A stretch of 64,000 nucleotides of DNA from Rhizobium sp. CB3090 (GCF_029714285.1 NZ_CP121662.1:558001-622000), one strand, 5' to 3'; positions 9,328 through 18,601 are shown, counted from the stretch's first letter. The notes: generated by a model from the sequence alone, not told the origin. Program-made: numbers and translations.

Positions 9328-9804
9328 TCACCTTGTCGGCAGATGCTGCCGCACGAGCCTGTACTCGTGCCAGATCAAGCCCATGACGACCAGGTCGAAA
9401 GCGGTCAGCACCAGAAGCCCGACGCTATGCGTGTCGATGAAACGGTAGAGCTGATAGGCGATAAAAAGCCCCAAAGCCGCCAAAGATGCCGGATATGCCC
9501 ATAGCTTGCCCCTGAGAAGGCCGATGACGAGCAGCACTTTCACCAGACCGTGGCTCAGGAGATAGTAGGCGTAGAAGTTCTTGGTCGCGAGGGAGAAGTC
9601 GTGCGACCAGGCGAGAAGGTGAGTGGCGATGAAGTCTTTTGGATCTCCGATCAATTCCTCTTGGGTGAGCGCATTCACGAGATGAGCAACCGAGGCGGTA
9701 CTCACCATCGCAAGCACTATTCCTCCAATACATTCGATGAGCGCATGGGCGCCCTTCAAGAGCACACTGATCTCAAAGAGCTGATGAATCCGGCGTTCAT
9801 TCAT
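9328..9804 (-). CDS. DUF2127 membrane protein
   Basis: A 158-residue membrane protein of the DUF2127 family with four hydrophobic segments and the typical start 'IHQLFEISVLLKGAHALIECIGG'. Function is unknown in the family. The frame is open back to 9849, but ATG 9804 (MNERRIHQ) fits the family N-terminus and leaves a short gap to the divergent PAP2 gene. That tight head-to-head arrangement suggests co-regulation. Confidence 0.8.
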   Translation of the reverse strand: MNERRIHQLFEISVLLKGAHALIECIGGIVLAMVSTASVAHLVNALTQEELIGDPKDFIATHLLAWSHDFSLATKNFYAYYLLSHGLVKVLLVIGLLRGKLWAYPASLAALGLFIAYQLYRFIDTHSVGLLVLTAFDLVVMGLIWHEYRLVRQHLPTR

Positions 9805-9835
9805 GCTCGATCGCAATCCTTCCCAACAGCTTTGG

Positions 9836-10393
9836 ATGAATGACCACATGGATCAAGCAATCACGCAATGGATCAATAGTTTCGCCGGCACAAGTCCGAT
9901 GTTGGACCGGATCATGATCATGATAACGCAGTTCGGGGTTCCGCTTCTCATTTTGGCGGTTGTGCTGCAATGGTGGAGCGGGCGCGCCTCTCAAAGCCAT
10001 GTGCGGCATACCTGTATTGTGGCGGGGTTGTCTTTTCTAGTCGGGCTAGGCGTCAATCAAATCATCCTGCTTTTCGTGCACCGGATTCGCCCCTATGATG
10101 CGGGTCTCACCCAACTGATTATCGATCGCTCTGCCGACTGGTCGTTTCCATCCGATCACGCGACCGCGACGTTCTCCATTGTTGCGGCTTTCCTGTTGTG
10201 TGGCCTGTGGCGGAGAGGAATGGCCTTCTTCGTTGTCGCTATGTTGATCTGTCTGTCCAGAATCTATGTCGGGACACACTATATCACCGACATTCTCGGC
10301 GGCATCGCGACTGCCATCGTTTCGGCGGCTGTCATAAACATGGCTTATCGCGAAGATTCGAAGCTGGACCGGTGGATCACCGGCCTGCTTTGA
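9836..10393 (+). CDS. PAP2-family phosphatase, BcrC-like
   Basis: A 185-residue membrane phosphatase with about six hydrophobic segments and the PAP2 signature: HRIRPYD, the central FPSDHATA motif and SRIYVGTHYITD with the catalytic His. Close relatives dephosphorylate undecaprenyl pyrophosphate at the outer face of the inner membrane, so a role in lipid-carrier recycling or bacitracin tolerance is plausible. The start is uncertain: 9803, 9836 and 9848 are in frame, and 9836 was chosen because it avoids overlap with the divergent DUF2127 gene. Confidence 0.85.
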   Translation: MNDHMDQAITQWINSFAGTSPMLDRIMIMITQFGVPLLILAVVLQWWSGRASQSHVRHTCIVAGLSFLVGLGVNQIILLFVHRIRPYDAGLTQLIIDRSADWSFPSDHATATFSIVAAFLLCGLWRRGMAFFVVAMLICLSRIYVGTHYITDILGGIATAIVSAAVINMAYREDSKLDRWITGLL

Positions 10394-10415
10394 ATGCATC
10401 TATCTCGCGGCCACT

Positions 10416-11177
10416 TCAGTCGCTGGCAGTGAAGATAGGAATCTGCGCGCTCCGATAGGGCGCCAGGTTTGCTTCCGTGATATCCGACGGCACGATCATG
10501 CCCGAAACCGCCGTGATGGGCAGAATATGGCATGGGGAGGCGGCATCCAGCTTTTCCTGGGTCACCATCACATAGGTTTCCGCCGAGCATTGCGCGATAT
10601 GCCGCTTGATGGCCGCCTCCTCGAAATCGCCGGTCGAAAGGCCATGGACGGGGTGAGCAGCAGTGACGCCAAGGAAGAAGATATCCGGCCGCACCAGCGA
10701 GATTGCCGCCATTGCCGCCGCGCCCGTCGCCACCATCGAGTGCTTGTAGAGCTTGCCACCGATCAGGATCACGTCGGCTGTCGGATGATGTTCCAGCTCG
10801 GCCGCGATCGTCGGGCTATGCGTGACGACGGTGAAGGCAAAGCTCCTCGTAAGATGGCGGGCGATTTCCGCAGTCGTTGTTCCGCCGTCGAGAAACACCG
10901 TTCGTCTCGGTTGAACCATCCTCGCAGCAAAGGCACCGAGTTGCCGCTTCACATCCGGCGACACGCCTCTTCGTGCTGAGAAATCCGGTAGCTCCGGTGC
11001 GAGCGGCAGCGCGCCGCCGTGCACGCGTTTCAGCAATCCTTCCGCTGCCATTTCGCGCAGATCCCTGCGGATCGTGTCTTCGGACACGCCGAAATCATCT
11101 GCGATCCTCTTTGCGACCACCTGGCCGTCGCGCCGCAGTATATCGAGGATGAGCGTCTTTCTCTGGCCTGTAAGCAT
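10416..11177 (-). CDS. DeoR-family transcriptional regulator
   Basis: A 253-residue DeoR regulator. The N-terminal helix-turn-helix (residues 4-55: 'RIADDFGVSEDTIRRDLREM') is followed by VHGGALP and a sugar-phosphate-sensing domain with 'VFLDGGTTTAEIARHL'. Members usually repress sugar or sugar-alcohol catabolism and respond to a phosphorylated intermediate. The frame is open to 11300, but ATG 11177 (MLTGQRKT) is preceded by AGAGACAGG and matches the family start. It is divergent from the DUF4406-like gene at 11299, with a degenerate dyad in the gap. Confidence 0.87.
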   Translation of the reverse strand: MLTGQRKTLILDILRRDGQVVAKRIADDFGVSEDTIRRDLREMAAEGLLKRVHGGALPLAPELPDFSARRGVSPDVKRQLGAFAARMVQPRRTVFLDGGTTTAEIARHLTRSFAFTVVTHSPTIAAELEHHPTADVILIGGKLYKHSMVATGAAAMAAISLVRPDIFFLGVTAAHPVHGLSTGDFEEAAIKRHIAQCSAETYVMVTQEKLDAASPCHILPITAVSGMIVPSDITEANLAPYRSAQIPIFTASD

Positions 11178-11195
11178 GCCTGTCTCTGCACGATA

Positions 11196-11215
11196 ATTCA
11201 TGAAATATCGTGAAT
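11196..11215. promoter_or_regulatory. Candidate DeoR operator
   Basis: Imperfect 20-bp dyad (ATTCATGA and TCGTGAAT arms, 16 of 20 positions symmetric) just upstream of the DeoR start and facing the divergent gene. Related ATTCGTG-type half-sites occur around 11250-11270. Assignment to the adjacent DeoR protein is inference. Confidence 0.4.
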
Positions 11216-11298
11216 TTATCAAAATGGAGTCGACATTCAAGAAATTTAACGCATATTCGTGCACATTCCTGCATGATGCAGAGAAGAGGAGATGTGAC

Positions 11299-11655
11299 AT
11301 GTTGATCTTGATTGCCGGACCCTATCGTTCGGGAACCGGAGACGATCCCCAAAAAATGGCGGAGAATCTCAAGCGGCTGGAAGAGCCGTCCTATGCGTTG
11401 TTCAAGGCAGGGCATCTGCCGATGATCGGCGAGTGGGTCGCCCTGCCGGTCTGGCACGCCGCCGGCGGGAAGCGCATCGGCGACGATCTCTACGAAGAGA
11501 TATTCCACCCGACGGCAGGCCGATTGCTGCAATTATGCGAGGGCGTTCTCAGGCTTCCGGGTGAGTCCAAGGGAGCCGACAACGACGTCCGCATCGCCGG
11601 CGAACGCGGCATTCCCGTCTGGTATCGGCTGGAGGATGTGCCAGGTTGCGCATGA
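11299..11655 (+). CDS. DUF4406-like protein (nucleoside deoxyribosyltransferase-like fold)
   Basis: A 118-residue protein beginning 'LILIAGPYRSGTGDDP', which resembles the phosphate-binding start of nucleoside 2-deoxyribosyltransferase-like/DUF4406 proteins. A conserved-looking 'PMIGEWVALPVW' follows. The biochemical role is not established. The start ATG 11299 has GAAGAGGAGATG upstream; the frame is open further 5' but that part reads like leader sequence. It is divergent from the DeoR regulator, so it may be its target. No nudix box is present despite occasional annotation of relatives as NUDIX proteins. Confidence 0.6.
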   Translation: MLILIAGPYRSGTGDDPQKMAENLKRLEEPSYALFKAGHLPMIGEWVALPVWHAAGGKRIGDDLYEEIFHPTAGRLLQLCEGVLRLPGESKGADNDVRIAGERGIPVWYRLEDVPGCA

Positions 11656-11671
11656 CGGACTGGCCATCCAG

Positions 11672-11718
11672 CCCTTATGGTGTGGCGCTGACTCCTAGTC
11701 TGTGCACTCCCATAAGGG
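11672..11718. repeat. Inverted repeat in the 11656-11831 gap
   Basis: CCCTTATGG (11672-11680) and CCATAAGGG (11710-11718) are perfect 9-bp arms separated by 29 bases. There is no T-run, so it is not an obvious terminator. It lies upstream of the GST gene and could be a regulatory site or RNA structure. Confidence 0.45.
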
Positions 11719-11831
11719 CGATGCGCCGGCTACATCCATCAAAAGCTTTCATAATCTATATCGGTGCCAGCCACTTCCGTATTTCCTCGGTCGCCGTTAA
11801 CGTCAGATGAAATCGAGCGGAGGAAACGGAT

Positions 11832-12452
11832 ATGCTGAGTTTGTATTTCGCAGCGGGCAGTTGTGCGCTTGCCAGTCTGATAGCGCTTGAAGAGTCTGGT
11901 CTTGCTTACGAGCCGCGACGCCTCAATTTTGCCAACGGAGAACAACGTTCGCCGGACTATCTGGCGATCAATCCCAAAGGACGTGTTCCGGCGCTGGTGA
12001 CCGACAGGGGTATCATTACGGAAAATGTGGCGATCCTCGCCTATATTGCGCAGATCGCACCGGCGGCCAGGTTGGCGCCGCTCGACGATCCTTTCGATTT
12101 TGCCCGCATGCAGGCCTTCAACAGCTATCTCGCCTCGACCGTGCACGTGAACCACGCTCACAAAGGGCGCGGCTATCGCTGGACCGACGATGCGGCGGCG
12201 ATCGAAGCGATGAAGGCCAAGGTGCCGCAGAATATGGGCGAGTGTTTCGCACTGATCGAAGAGACGATGCTGGAAGGGCCGTGGGTGATGGGCGAGCAAT
12301 ATACTGTCGCCGACGGCTATCTCTTCACGCTGACAAACTGGCTGCCGGGCGATAGCGTCGATCCGAGCCGCTTTGAGAAGGTCAGCGCCCACCACGCCCG
12401 CATGCTGGAGCGCCCCGCCGTGCAAAGGGCCATCGCAGCCGAGCGGATTTGA
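11832..12452 (+). CDS. Glutathione S-transferase family protein
   Basis: A 206-residue cytosolic GST with an N-terminal thioredoxin-like domain ('LYFAAGSCALASLIALEESG', then 'NPKGRVPALV' with the cis-Pro and 'ITENVAILAYIA') and an all-helical C-terminal domain. The 'SCALA' motif near residue 10 is of the beta-class type. It likely conjugates or reduces small electrophiles with glutathione. The stop codon abuts the stop of the convergent YjbR-like gene with no spacer. The Shine-Dalgarno sequence GGAGGAAAC is good. Confidence 0.88.
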   Translation: MLSLYFAAGSCALASLIALEESGLAYEPRRLNFANGEQRSPDYLAINPKGRVPALVTDRGIITENVAILAYIAQIAPAARLAPLDDPFDFARMQAFNSYLASTVHVNHAHKGRGYRWTDDAAAIEAMKAKVPQNMGECFALIEETMLEGPWVMGEQYTVADGYLFTLTNWLPGDSVDPSRFEKVSAHHARMLERPAVQRAIAAERI

Positions 12453-12815
12453 TCAACCGGCGGCGAAGGCGGCCCGCAATTTTTTCGGCGCCCGAAAACG
12501 CCAGGCCTCGATCAGCCGCAGTAGCAGCTCTTCGTCGCCGATGGCGGCGATACGCATTGGCAGCGCCGGCCAGCCGACATAGTGATCCGACTGAAAATAG
12601 ATTTCCGGCGCCATCTCGATGAGCTGCTCCTTGCGGTCGATCGGCAGCGCCAGCACGATTGTCTCGTTGTTCTTTACCGTCACGAATGCCTTGCCGCCGA
12701 CCTTGAAAGCCGGCAGGCCGTAATGCGTGCCGGGCTCGACGGCTGGCAGCGGCGCCTGGGCCATGAGCCGCTGCAGTCGTTCGACGATAGCGTCCATATC
12801 GATGTTCGACGTCAT
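12453..12815 (-). CDS. MmcQ/YjbR-family protein
   Basis: A 120-residue protein of the MmcQ/YjbR-like family (double-wing fold related to CyaY). It has 'GLPAFKVGGKAFVTVKNNETIVLALP' in the middle and a C-terminal 'LLRLIEAWRFRAPKKL'. Some relatives are annotated as DNA-binding, but function is unproven. Its end touches the end of the convergent GST gene. Confidence 0.75.
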   Translation of the reverse strand: MTSNIDMDAIVERLQRLMAQAPLPAVEPGTHYGLPAFKVGGKAFVTVKNNETIVLALPIDRKEQLIEMAPEIYFQSDHYVGWPALPMRIAAIGDEELLLRLIEAWRFRAPKKLRAAFAAG

Positions 12816-12842
12816 GTCTGCGCGAGTGGAGTAGGGTCTCTC

Positions 12843-13028
12843 TTACGCACATTCTTCCGGCTGAACGGTTCGCTTGTCCATAGGCCGCCCCAGATTTTCC
12901 GGCATGAGCGGCAGGTCCGCCAGTTCTTCCAGCGACATGGCCGCGAGCATGGGGTGCTGCAGCGGATCGCTTTCCTGTTCGCAATCCTCTTCCAGCAGCC
13001 GATTGAAGAAAAGCTTCAGTATCGACAT
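12843..13028 (-). CDS. Small conserved-looking protein of unknown function
   Basis: A 61-residue acidic protein. It starts with an amphipathic helix (ILKLFFNRLLEE) and continues with a 'MSLEELADLPLMPENLGRP' segment. No family was recognised. It is considered a real gene because a perfect AGGAGG (complement of 13035-13040) lies six bases before the ATG. It is downstream of nothing co-oriented and diverges from the LysR gene by about 150 bp. It could be expressed as a separate short transcript reading towards the YjbR-like gene, whose start is 27 bp further on. Confidence 0.55.
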   Translation of the reverse strand: MSILKLFFNRLLEEDCEQESDPLQHPMLAAMSLEELADLPLMPENLGRPMDKRTVQPEECA

Positions 13029-13175
13029 GACATGCCTCCTCGCTCTTCCGCGACGATGCGCCTGTGGGGCATCAATCGACAGGACAGCGGCGGTTGTGGT
13101 TCAATGCCGCAATGATCGCGCGCACCGCGCAGCTTTTCAATTGAGAATGCCGGTACGCTGGTATAGGTATTCTAT

Positions 13176-14072
13176 ATGAAGAATCTCAACAGCGTTCATC
13201 TGAATGGCCTCCGGGCGCTGGAAGCCGTGGGCCGGCTGGGTTCGTTGCAAGCGGCTGCCGATGAGCTCGGCGTGACTATCGGCGCCGTCAGCCAGCAGGT
13301 GATCAAGGCCGAGGCGCAGTTGGGGCGGCCGGTTTTCGAGCGCACGCCGAAGGGCATGATGGTGACGGAGGCGGGTATCTCGGTTCTGGCGCGGCTCGGC
13401 GAGGGCTTTCAGGCATTGTCGGCGGCGGTGACCGCCGCGCAGCATCGCGATGACAATATTCTCACCATCTCGGTCGCGCCGGTCCTGGCGGCCCGCTGGC
13501 TGGTGCATCGGCTCGACCGCTTCGCCAAGCGCCATCCGGATATCCGGCTGCGTATCGATGCGACCATGCAGCTCATCAATCCGGCGACGTCGGATGTCGA
13601 TATCGGGATCCGTGTGGGCGATGGCCAATGGGCAGATGTCCATTCCGAGCTATTGCTGGAGCAGGAGGTCTTCCCGGTAGTGACGCCGCAGATCGCCAGT
13701 CGATTGAAGGAGCCGGCCGATCTCCTGCAGGTCCCCGCCGTCATCGACGGCAGGGCTATGTTCACGTGGGAGGTCTGGCTGAGCAAGGCCGGCCTCTCGG
13801 GCAAATGCATGGAAGAGCGGCATGTCTTCAACGATGCCTCGCTTTGCCTCGACGCCGCCATGGCAGGCCAGGGCGTGATGCTCGCCTGGCAGACGCTGGC
13901 CGCCTATGCGCTGCAACAGAAATGCCTCGTCGATCCCTTCCGCATCCGTGCCAAAACCGGTTTCGGCCATTATTTCATTACGGCGGAAGGCGTGCGGGAA
14001 ACCAAGAAAGTCACCGCCTTCAAGGCCTGGATGCGTGACGAGATGGAAGAGAGCATGAAGCTCTTTCGGTGA
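13176..14072 (+). CDS. LysR-family regulator, GcvA-like
   Basis: A 298-residue LysR-type regulator. The N-terminal winged helix (residues 5-65) contains 'LQAAADELGVTIGAVSQQVIKAEAQLG', the GcvA-like variant, followed by a periplasmic-binding-protein-like effector domain. The target cannot be inferred with confidence. The convergent downstream gene is a GST, and the divergent upstream gene encodes the 61-residue protein, which is the more likely position for a LysR target. The start ATG overlaps an AT-rich stretch with a possible -10 element. Confidence 0.87.
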   Translation: MKNLNSVHLNGLRALEAVGRLGSLQAAADELGVTIGAVSQQVIKAEAQLGRPVFERTPKGMMVTEAGISVLARLGEGFQALSAAVTAAQHRDDNILTISVAPVLAARWLVHRLDRFAKRHPDIRLRIDATMQLINPATSDVDIGIRVGDGQWADVHSELLLEQEVFPVVTPQIASRLKEPADLLQVPAVIDGRAMFTWEVWLSKAGLSGKCMEERHVFNDASLCLDAAMAGQGVMLAWQTLAAYALQQKCLVDPFRIRAKTGFGHYFITAEGVRETKKVTAFKAWMRDEMEESMKLFR

Positions 14073-14078
14073 TCTGCC

Positions 14079-14738
14079 TCACACCGGCTCCCTGCCGCGC
14101 GTCGCTTGCATCGCCTTATAGGCATCGCGTGACTGGCAGCGCTCGATCCAGGTCTTCACATTCGCATGGCTGTCGAACAATGCCTGTTCGGTCTGCACGT
14201 AGCGCAGCACCTCCGCGAGATTGAGGTCGGCGACGGTGAAGCGATCGCCCAGCAGGTAATCCTGGCCCGTCAGGTGCTTTTCCAGCACGTCCAACGGTCG
14301 CTTCAGAGATCGGCAGGCAACCGCGATCCCTGCCTTCCCGGCATCGGTGTTCTCCTGCGAGAGGTCGTAGATGCGCACCACGGCCACGGAGTAAGGCTCC
14401 ACCTCCGTTGCTGCCCACATGGTCCACATGCCGAGCAGCCCCTCTTCCTCCACCGTCTTCCCGGATAGCGGTCCGCCATACTTGCGGGCGAGATAGAGAT
14501 TGATGGCGAGCGATTCATGCAGGACGAGATCGCCGTCCTTGACGGCGGGGATCATGCCCATCGGATTCACAGCCAGGAATTCGGCCGACATCGTATTGAC
14601 TGGCGCATCCGGGCTTAGCGGATTTTCGAGCCGGCTGGCCTGTATCACGGGCACGGATTGAAAGGGGATGCCAAGCTCCTCCGCCATCCAATAGTTGCGC
14701 GATGCGCGTGAGCGATAGACGCCGTAAATTGTCAGCAT
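14079..14738 (-). CDS. Glutathione S-transferase family protein
   Basis: A 219-residue GST-fold protein: N-terminal thioredoxin-like half with '[19 protein letters not shown]', a '[27 protein letters not shown]' block, and a helical C-terminal domain with '[20 protein letters not shown]'. It is a distinct subgroup from the GST at 11832. It runs divergently from the oxidoreductase/leucine cluster across 302 bp, so it may share control with that cluster. The stop is six bases from the convergent LysR gene. Confidence 0.85.
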   Translation of the reverse strand: MLTIYGVYRSRASRNYWMAEELGIPFQSVPVIQASRLENPLSPDAPVNTMSAEFLAVNPMGMIPAVKDGDLVLHESLAINLYLARKYGGPLSGKTVEEEGLLGMWTMWAATEVEPYSVAVVRIYDLSQENTDAGKAGIAVACRSLKRPLDVLEKHLTGQDYLLGDRFTVADLNLAEVLRYVQTEQALFDSHANVKTWIERCQSRDAYKAMQATRGREPV

Positions 14739-14920
14739 GGTCGGTCTCCAAAAATCGAGTCGAAGCGAGGTTATTGGCGGTTGTCGCCAAGCGGAAGAGG
14801 CTTCGGCTTATATCTGCAATGAAAGCTTTTGATGAGTGTACAGGATCAAGCACGAAAATATCCGCCGAGCCCTTCAATCTTTTCAAATCATGCCGGTTGC
14901 GCACCGCCTTCGTTCGGAAA

Positions 14921-14940
14921 TTAGCAATGGTGCATGCTAA
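14921..14940. promoter_or_regulatory. Dyad in the 302-bp gap upstream of the leucine cluster
   Basis: TTAGCA (14921-14926) and TGCTAA (14935-14940) are perfect arms around an 8-base spacer, about 100 bp before the first gene of the 15.0-25.4 kb cluster. This is the only clear structure seen in the otherwise featureless non-coding stretch 14739-15040. It is a candidate operator for an unlinked regulator; none is encoded beside the cluster. Confidence 0.4.
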
Positions 14941-15040
14941 CATCGATCCAGATTTTCGCCGATGCGGGCCGATGCGGTAGGAGGCATTCGGTGAGGATAT
15001 TCTTACGCAATCGGTGACTGCGATCTCGGGAGGAGAGCAG

Positions 15041-18000
15041 ATGCTAGCGACCAGCGTATCGCTTGACGACAAATATACAGCAGGCGAAGGCCGAGTCTTC
15101 ATGACCGGACTGCAGACCCTCGTGCGTCTGCCGATGACCCAGATGCGTCGCGACCGCGCCGCCGGCCTTAACACCGCAGCCTTCATCTCCGGCTATCGCG
15201 GCTCGCCGCTCGGCGGCTACGATCAACAGCTTCTGAAAGCCAAGACCTATCTTGACGCATATGACGTCACCTTTCAGCCAGGCATCAACGAAGACCTTGC
15301 AGCCACAGCCATCTGGGGCACGCAACAAGTCGGTCTGTCGCCCGGCGTGCGCAAGGACGGCGTACTCGGCATCTGGTACGGCAAGGGCCCCGGTGTCGAC
15401 CGTTCGGGCGATGTGCTGAAACACGGCAACGCCGCCGGCACGTCGAAGCATGGCGGCGTCCTCTGTTTCGCCGGCGACGATCACTCCGCCAAATCCTCCA
15501 CGATCCCGCACCAGACCGATCATGATTTCATGTCGGCGGTCATTCCGGTCATCTATCCGTCTTCGATCCACGAATTCCTCGAATACGGCCTGCTTGGCAT
15601 CGCCATGTCGCGCTATTCTGGCTGTTGGGTCGGCATGAAATTCATCGCCGATACCGTCGAGACGACAGCTGCCGTCGATCTCTCCGGCGAAAAGCGGCAA
15701 TTCGTGTTGCCGACCGATTTCGAGTTGCCGCCCGGTGGCCTGAATCTGCGTTGGCCCGATCCGCCGCTGGTACAGGACGATCGTCTGCAAAACTACAAGG
15801 CCTATGCCGCCATCGCTTTTGCCCGCGCCAATCGCGTCGATGAAATCACCCATGATGTGCCCAATGCCCGCTTCGGCATCATCTCCTCCGGCAAGGCCTA
15901 TGAGGACGTATTGCAGGCGCTGCGAGAACTGGAAATCGGACCCAGGGAAATGGCGGCGATCGGCCTGCGTATCCTGAAGGTCCGTATGCCCTGGCCGCTG
16001 GAGCCGGAGACCGTCCGGCATTTCTCCGAAGGGCTGGACGAGGTGCTCGTCGTCGAGGAACGCCGCGAGATTATCGAAAACCAGATCAAGCAGCAGCTCT
16101 TCAACTGGCGCACCGATGTCCGCCCGCGCATCGTCGGCAAATTCGACGAACACGACAAACCTTATCTCAGCCTGTCGGCGGCGCTGACGGTCGGCGCGGT
16201 GGCGAGAGCCATTGCCGGGCGCATCGTCAAGCTCGATCTCGATCCCTCCCTGCACGACCAGATCGCCGCCAAGCTCGCCTATCTCGCCGAGCGCGGTCAG
16301 ATCAGCCGCACGCATATCGCGCCGTTGAACCGCACGCCGTTCTTCTGCTCCGGCTGTCCGCACAATACATCCACCCGCGTCCCCGAAGGCAGCCGCGCCA
16401 TGGCCGGCATCGGCTGTCACTACATGGTCACCTGGATGGACCGAAACACCCAGACCTTCACGCAGATGGGCGGCGAGGGCGTGCCCTGGACGGCGATCGC
16501 CCGCTACACCGACGAGAAGCACATGTTCGTCAATCTCGGTGACGGCACCTACTTCCATTCCGGCATCCTCGCCATCCGCCAGTCCGTCGCCGCCAAGGTC
16601 AACGTCACCTATAAGCTGCTCTACAACGACGCCGTCGCCATGACCGGCGGCCAGTCGATCGATGGCCATCTGACGCCGCAGCTCTTGACCCGACAGTTGC
16701 ACGGGGAGGGCGTTTCGCCGATCTATCTGCTCTCGGAAAATCCCGCGGCCTATTCGGCATCGGACCTGGCGCCCGGCGTCAACGTCCTGCATCGCGACAA
16801 TATCGATCAGGTGATGCTGATCCTGCGCGAGACCGAGGGCTGCTCGGCCATCGTCTACGTGCAGACCTGCGCGGCCGAAAAGCGTCGTCGCCGGAGCCGC
16901 GGCCTTATGGAGGATCCGGCCAAGCGTGTCTTCATCAACCCGGCCGTCTGCGAAGGCTGCGGTGATTGTTCGGTGCAATCCAACTGTATTTCCGTAGAGC
17001 CGCTGGAGACGGAGTTCGGCCGCAAACGGCAGATCAACCAGTCGAGCTGCAACAAGGATTTCTCCTGCGTCAAAGGCTTCTGCCCCTCTTTCGTGACCGT
17101 GCATGGCGGCAAGCGCCGCAAGCGCGGGGCGTTGGAGCATTCGGACGCCGAGATCCCGATGCCCGAGGTCCCCGTCATCGGCGAGCGCCCCTGGAACATC
17201 GCGATTGCCGGCATTGGCGGCACGGGAATCCTGACCATCGGCGCCATTCTCGGCATGGCTGCCCATCTCGACGGCAAGGTGCCGATGATCCTCGACATGG
17301 CAGGGCTTGCACAGAAGGGCGGCGCTGTGATGAGCCACCTGCGCATTGGCTACAGTGAGGCCGATGTCACCTCATCACGCATCGTCAACGGCGGCGCCGA
17401 CCTGCTGCTCGCTGCCGACGAGGTGGTCGGTGCCTCCAAGGATGCGATTACGCTTTGCGCCTCCAACCGCACGACGGCCATCGTCAATACCGGCCTGATG
17501 CCGGTCGCCGATTTCGTTCGCAACCGCGACTTCGATTTCAAGATCGGCTCGGTACAGCACACCATCGCCAAGACCGTCAGCGACAAATCCGTCTTCCTTG
17601 ATTTCGCTCATGTGGCTAGCGAGGTCACCGGCGATGCCATGTCGACCAATATCCTTCTCACCGGCTTTGCCTGGCAGCGCGGCTTGCTACCGCTGTCGCT
17701 GGAAGCCATCGAGAAGGCGATCGAGCTCAACGGCGTGGCCGTCAAGGCCAGCCTCTCGGCCTTCTATTGGGGCCGACTGCTGGCGCATGATCCGCAGGCC
17801 GTTCAGGCGAAGATGACGGAGCCCGATGCCGGCAAGACGCTCGCGGAGATGAGCCTTGCTGAGCTGATCGCCCACCGCAAGACGCATCTGACCGTCTATC
17901 AGAACGCCGCGTTTGCCGATCGCTATGCCGCTTTCGTCCAGCGCGCCACAGCTGCGGCTGCGAGAGAGCGGCTTTCAGATAAGGTGCCCTTCGCCGTGGC

Positions 18001-18511
18001 CGCGACCTATGCGCGGGTGCTCGCCTATAAGGACGAATATGAGGTGGCGCGGCTATTGACCGATCCGGCCTTCGAAGCGCATTTGCGAGACGAGATGGAA
18101 GGCGACTTCAAGCTGGCCTTCAATCTCGCTCCGCCAATGCTAGGCGGAAAAGGCCCGAACGGCCGGCCGAAGAAACGGGAATTCGGCCCCTGGATATTGC
18201 CGCTACTGCGCAGGCTCGCACGGATGAAACGGCTGCGCGGTACTGTGTTCGATCCCTTCGGCTATATGCGGGAGCGCCGGCTGGAGCGCCGGTTGATCGG
18301 CGAATACGAGGTGATTGCCGACCGGGTCCTCAATGGCTTGCGTGCGGGCAATGAGACGGAGGCTCTTGCCATCCTGTCGTTGTTTGATGAAATCAGAGGC
18401 TTCGGGCCGATCAAGGAAGAGGCGGCCCGCAAGGTCTCGGCGCAGATTGCCGAGAAGCTGAAGAGCTATGAACTGGAGCAGAAGCTCCAGGTTCCCGCCG
18501 ATGCGGCGTAA
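15041..18511 (+). CDS. Fused indolepyruvate-type ferredoxin oxidoreductase
   Basis: A 1156-residue fusion of the IorA and IorB parts of 2-oxoacid:ferredoxin oxidoreductases. The N-terminal pyrimidine-binding region has 'SGYRGSPLGGYDQQL'. The thiamine diphosphate domain follows ('CSGCPHN', 'GGEGVPW', 'NLGDGTYFHSG'). An iron-sulfur region around residues 635-680 has CEGCGDCSVQSNC and a second cysteine group, and a gamma-type domain carries 'GIGGTGILTIGAILGMAAHL'. It would oxidatively decarboxylate aryl- or branched-chain 2-oxoacids to acyl-CoA. The in-frame GTG at 15014 is less likely than ATG 15041, which has GGGAGGAGA upstream. It heads the leucine cluster, so 4-methyl-2-oxopentanoate is an attractive but unproven substrate. 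Confidence 0.88.
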   Translation: MLATSVSLDDKYTAGEGRVFMTGLQTLVRLPMTQMRRDRAAGLNTAAFISGYRGSPLGGYDQQLLKAKTYLDAYDVTFQPGINEDLAATAIWGTQQVGLSPGVRKDGVLGIWYGKGPGVDRSGDVLKHGNAAGTSKHGGVLCFAGDDHSAKSSTIPHQTDHDFMSAVIPVIYPSSIHEFLEYGLLGIAMSRYSGCWVGMKFIADTVETTAAVDLSGEKRQFVLPTDFELPPGGLNLRWPDPPLVQDDRLQNYKAYAAIAFARANRVDEITHDVPNARFGIISSGKAYEDVLQALRELEIGPREMAAIGLRILKVRMPWPLEPETVRHFSEGLDEVLVVEERREIIENQIKQQLFNWRTDVRPRIVGKFDEHDKPYLSLSAALTVGAVARAIAGRIVKLDLDPSLHDQIAAKLAYLAERGQISRTHIAPLNRTPFFCSGCPHNTSTRVPEGSRAMAGIGCHYMVTWMDRNTQTFTQMGGEGVPWTAIARYTDEKHMFVNLGDGTYFHSGILAIRQSVAAKVNVTYKLLYNDAVAMTGGQSIDGHLTPQLLTRQLHGEGVSPIYLLSENPAAYSASDLAPGVNVLHRDNIDQVMLILRETEGCSAIVYVQTCAAEKRRRRSRGLMEDPAKRVFINPAVCEGCGDCSVQSNCISVEPLETEFGRKRQINQSSCNKDFSCVKGFCPSFVTVHGGKRRKRGALEHSDAEIPMPEVPVIGERPWNIAIAGIGGTGILTIGAILGMAAHLDGKVPMILDMAGLAQKGGAVMSHLRIGYSEADVTSSRIVNGGADLLLAADEVVGASKDAITLCASNRTTAIVNTGLMPVADFVRNRDFDFKIGSVQHTIAKTVSDKSVFLDFAHVASEVTGDAMSTNILLTGFAWQRGLLPLSLEAIEKAIELNGVAVKASLSAFYWGRLLAHDPQAVQAKMTEPDAGKTLAEMSLAELIAHRKTHLTVYQNAAFADRYAAFVQRATAAAARERLSDKVPFAVAATYARVLAYKDEYEVARLLTDPAFEAHLRDEMEGDFKLAFNLAPPMLGGKGPNGRPKKREFGPWILPLLRRLARMKRLRGTVFDPFGYMRERRLERRLIGEYEVIADRVLNGLRAGNETEALAILSLFDEIRGFGPIKEEAARKVSAQIAEKLKSYELEQKLQVPADAA

Positions 18512-18601
18512 TGGTTTCGAAGAGGGGCGAGGAGAGAGTATGAATCCAAAAGCCGCATAGCGGTTCTGGGTCATGTACTGGGAAAAGCGGAGGAGAAGGC
18601 A

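Noticed and set aside
14702..14980. Open frame of 92 codons in the gap upstream of the leucine cluster
   Set aside because: It overlaps the GST start on the other strand, has no ribosome site and no recognised pattern.
15044..17338. A 764-codon open frame on the - strand opposite the ferredoxin oxidoreductase gene
   Set aside because: It is antisense to a gene with clear thiamine and iron-sulfur motifs and has a composition typical of the shadow of a high-GC gene. No family pattern was seen.
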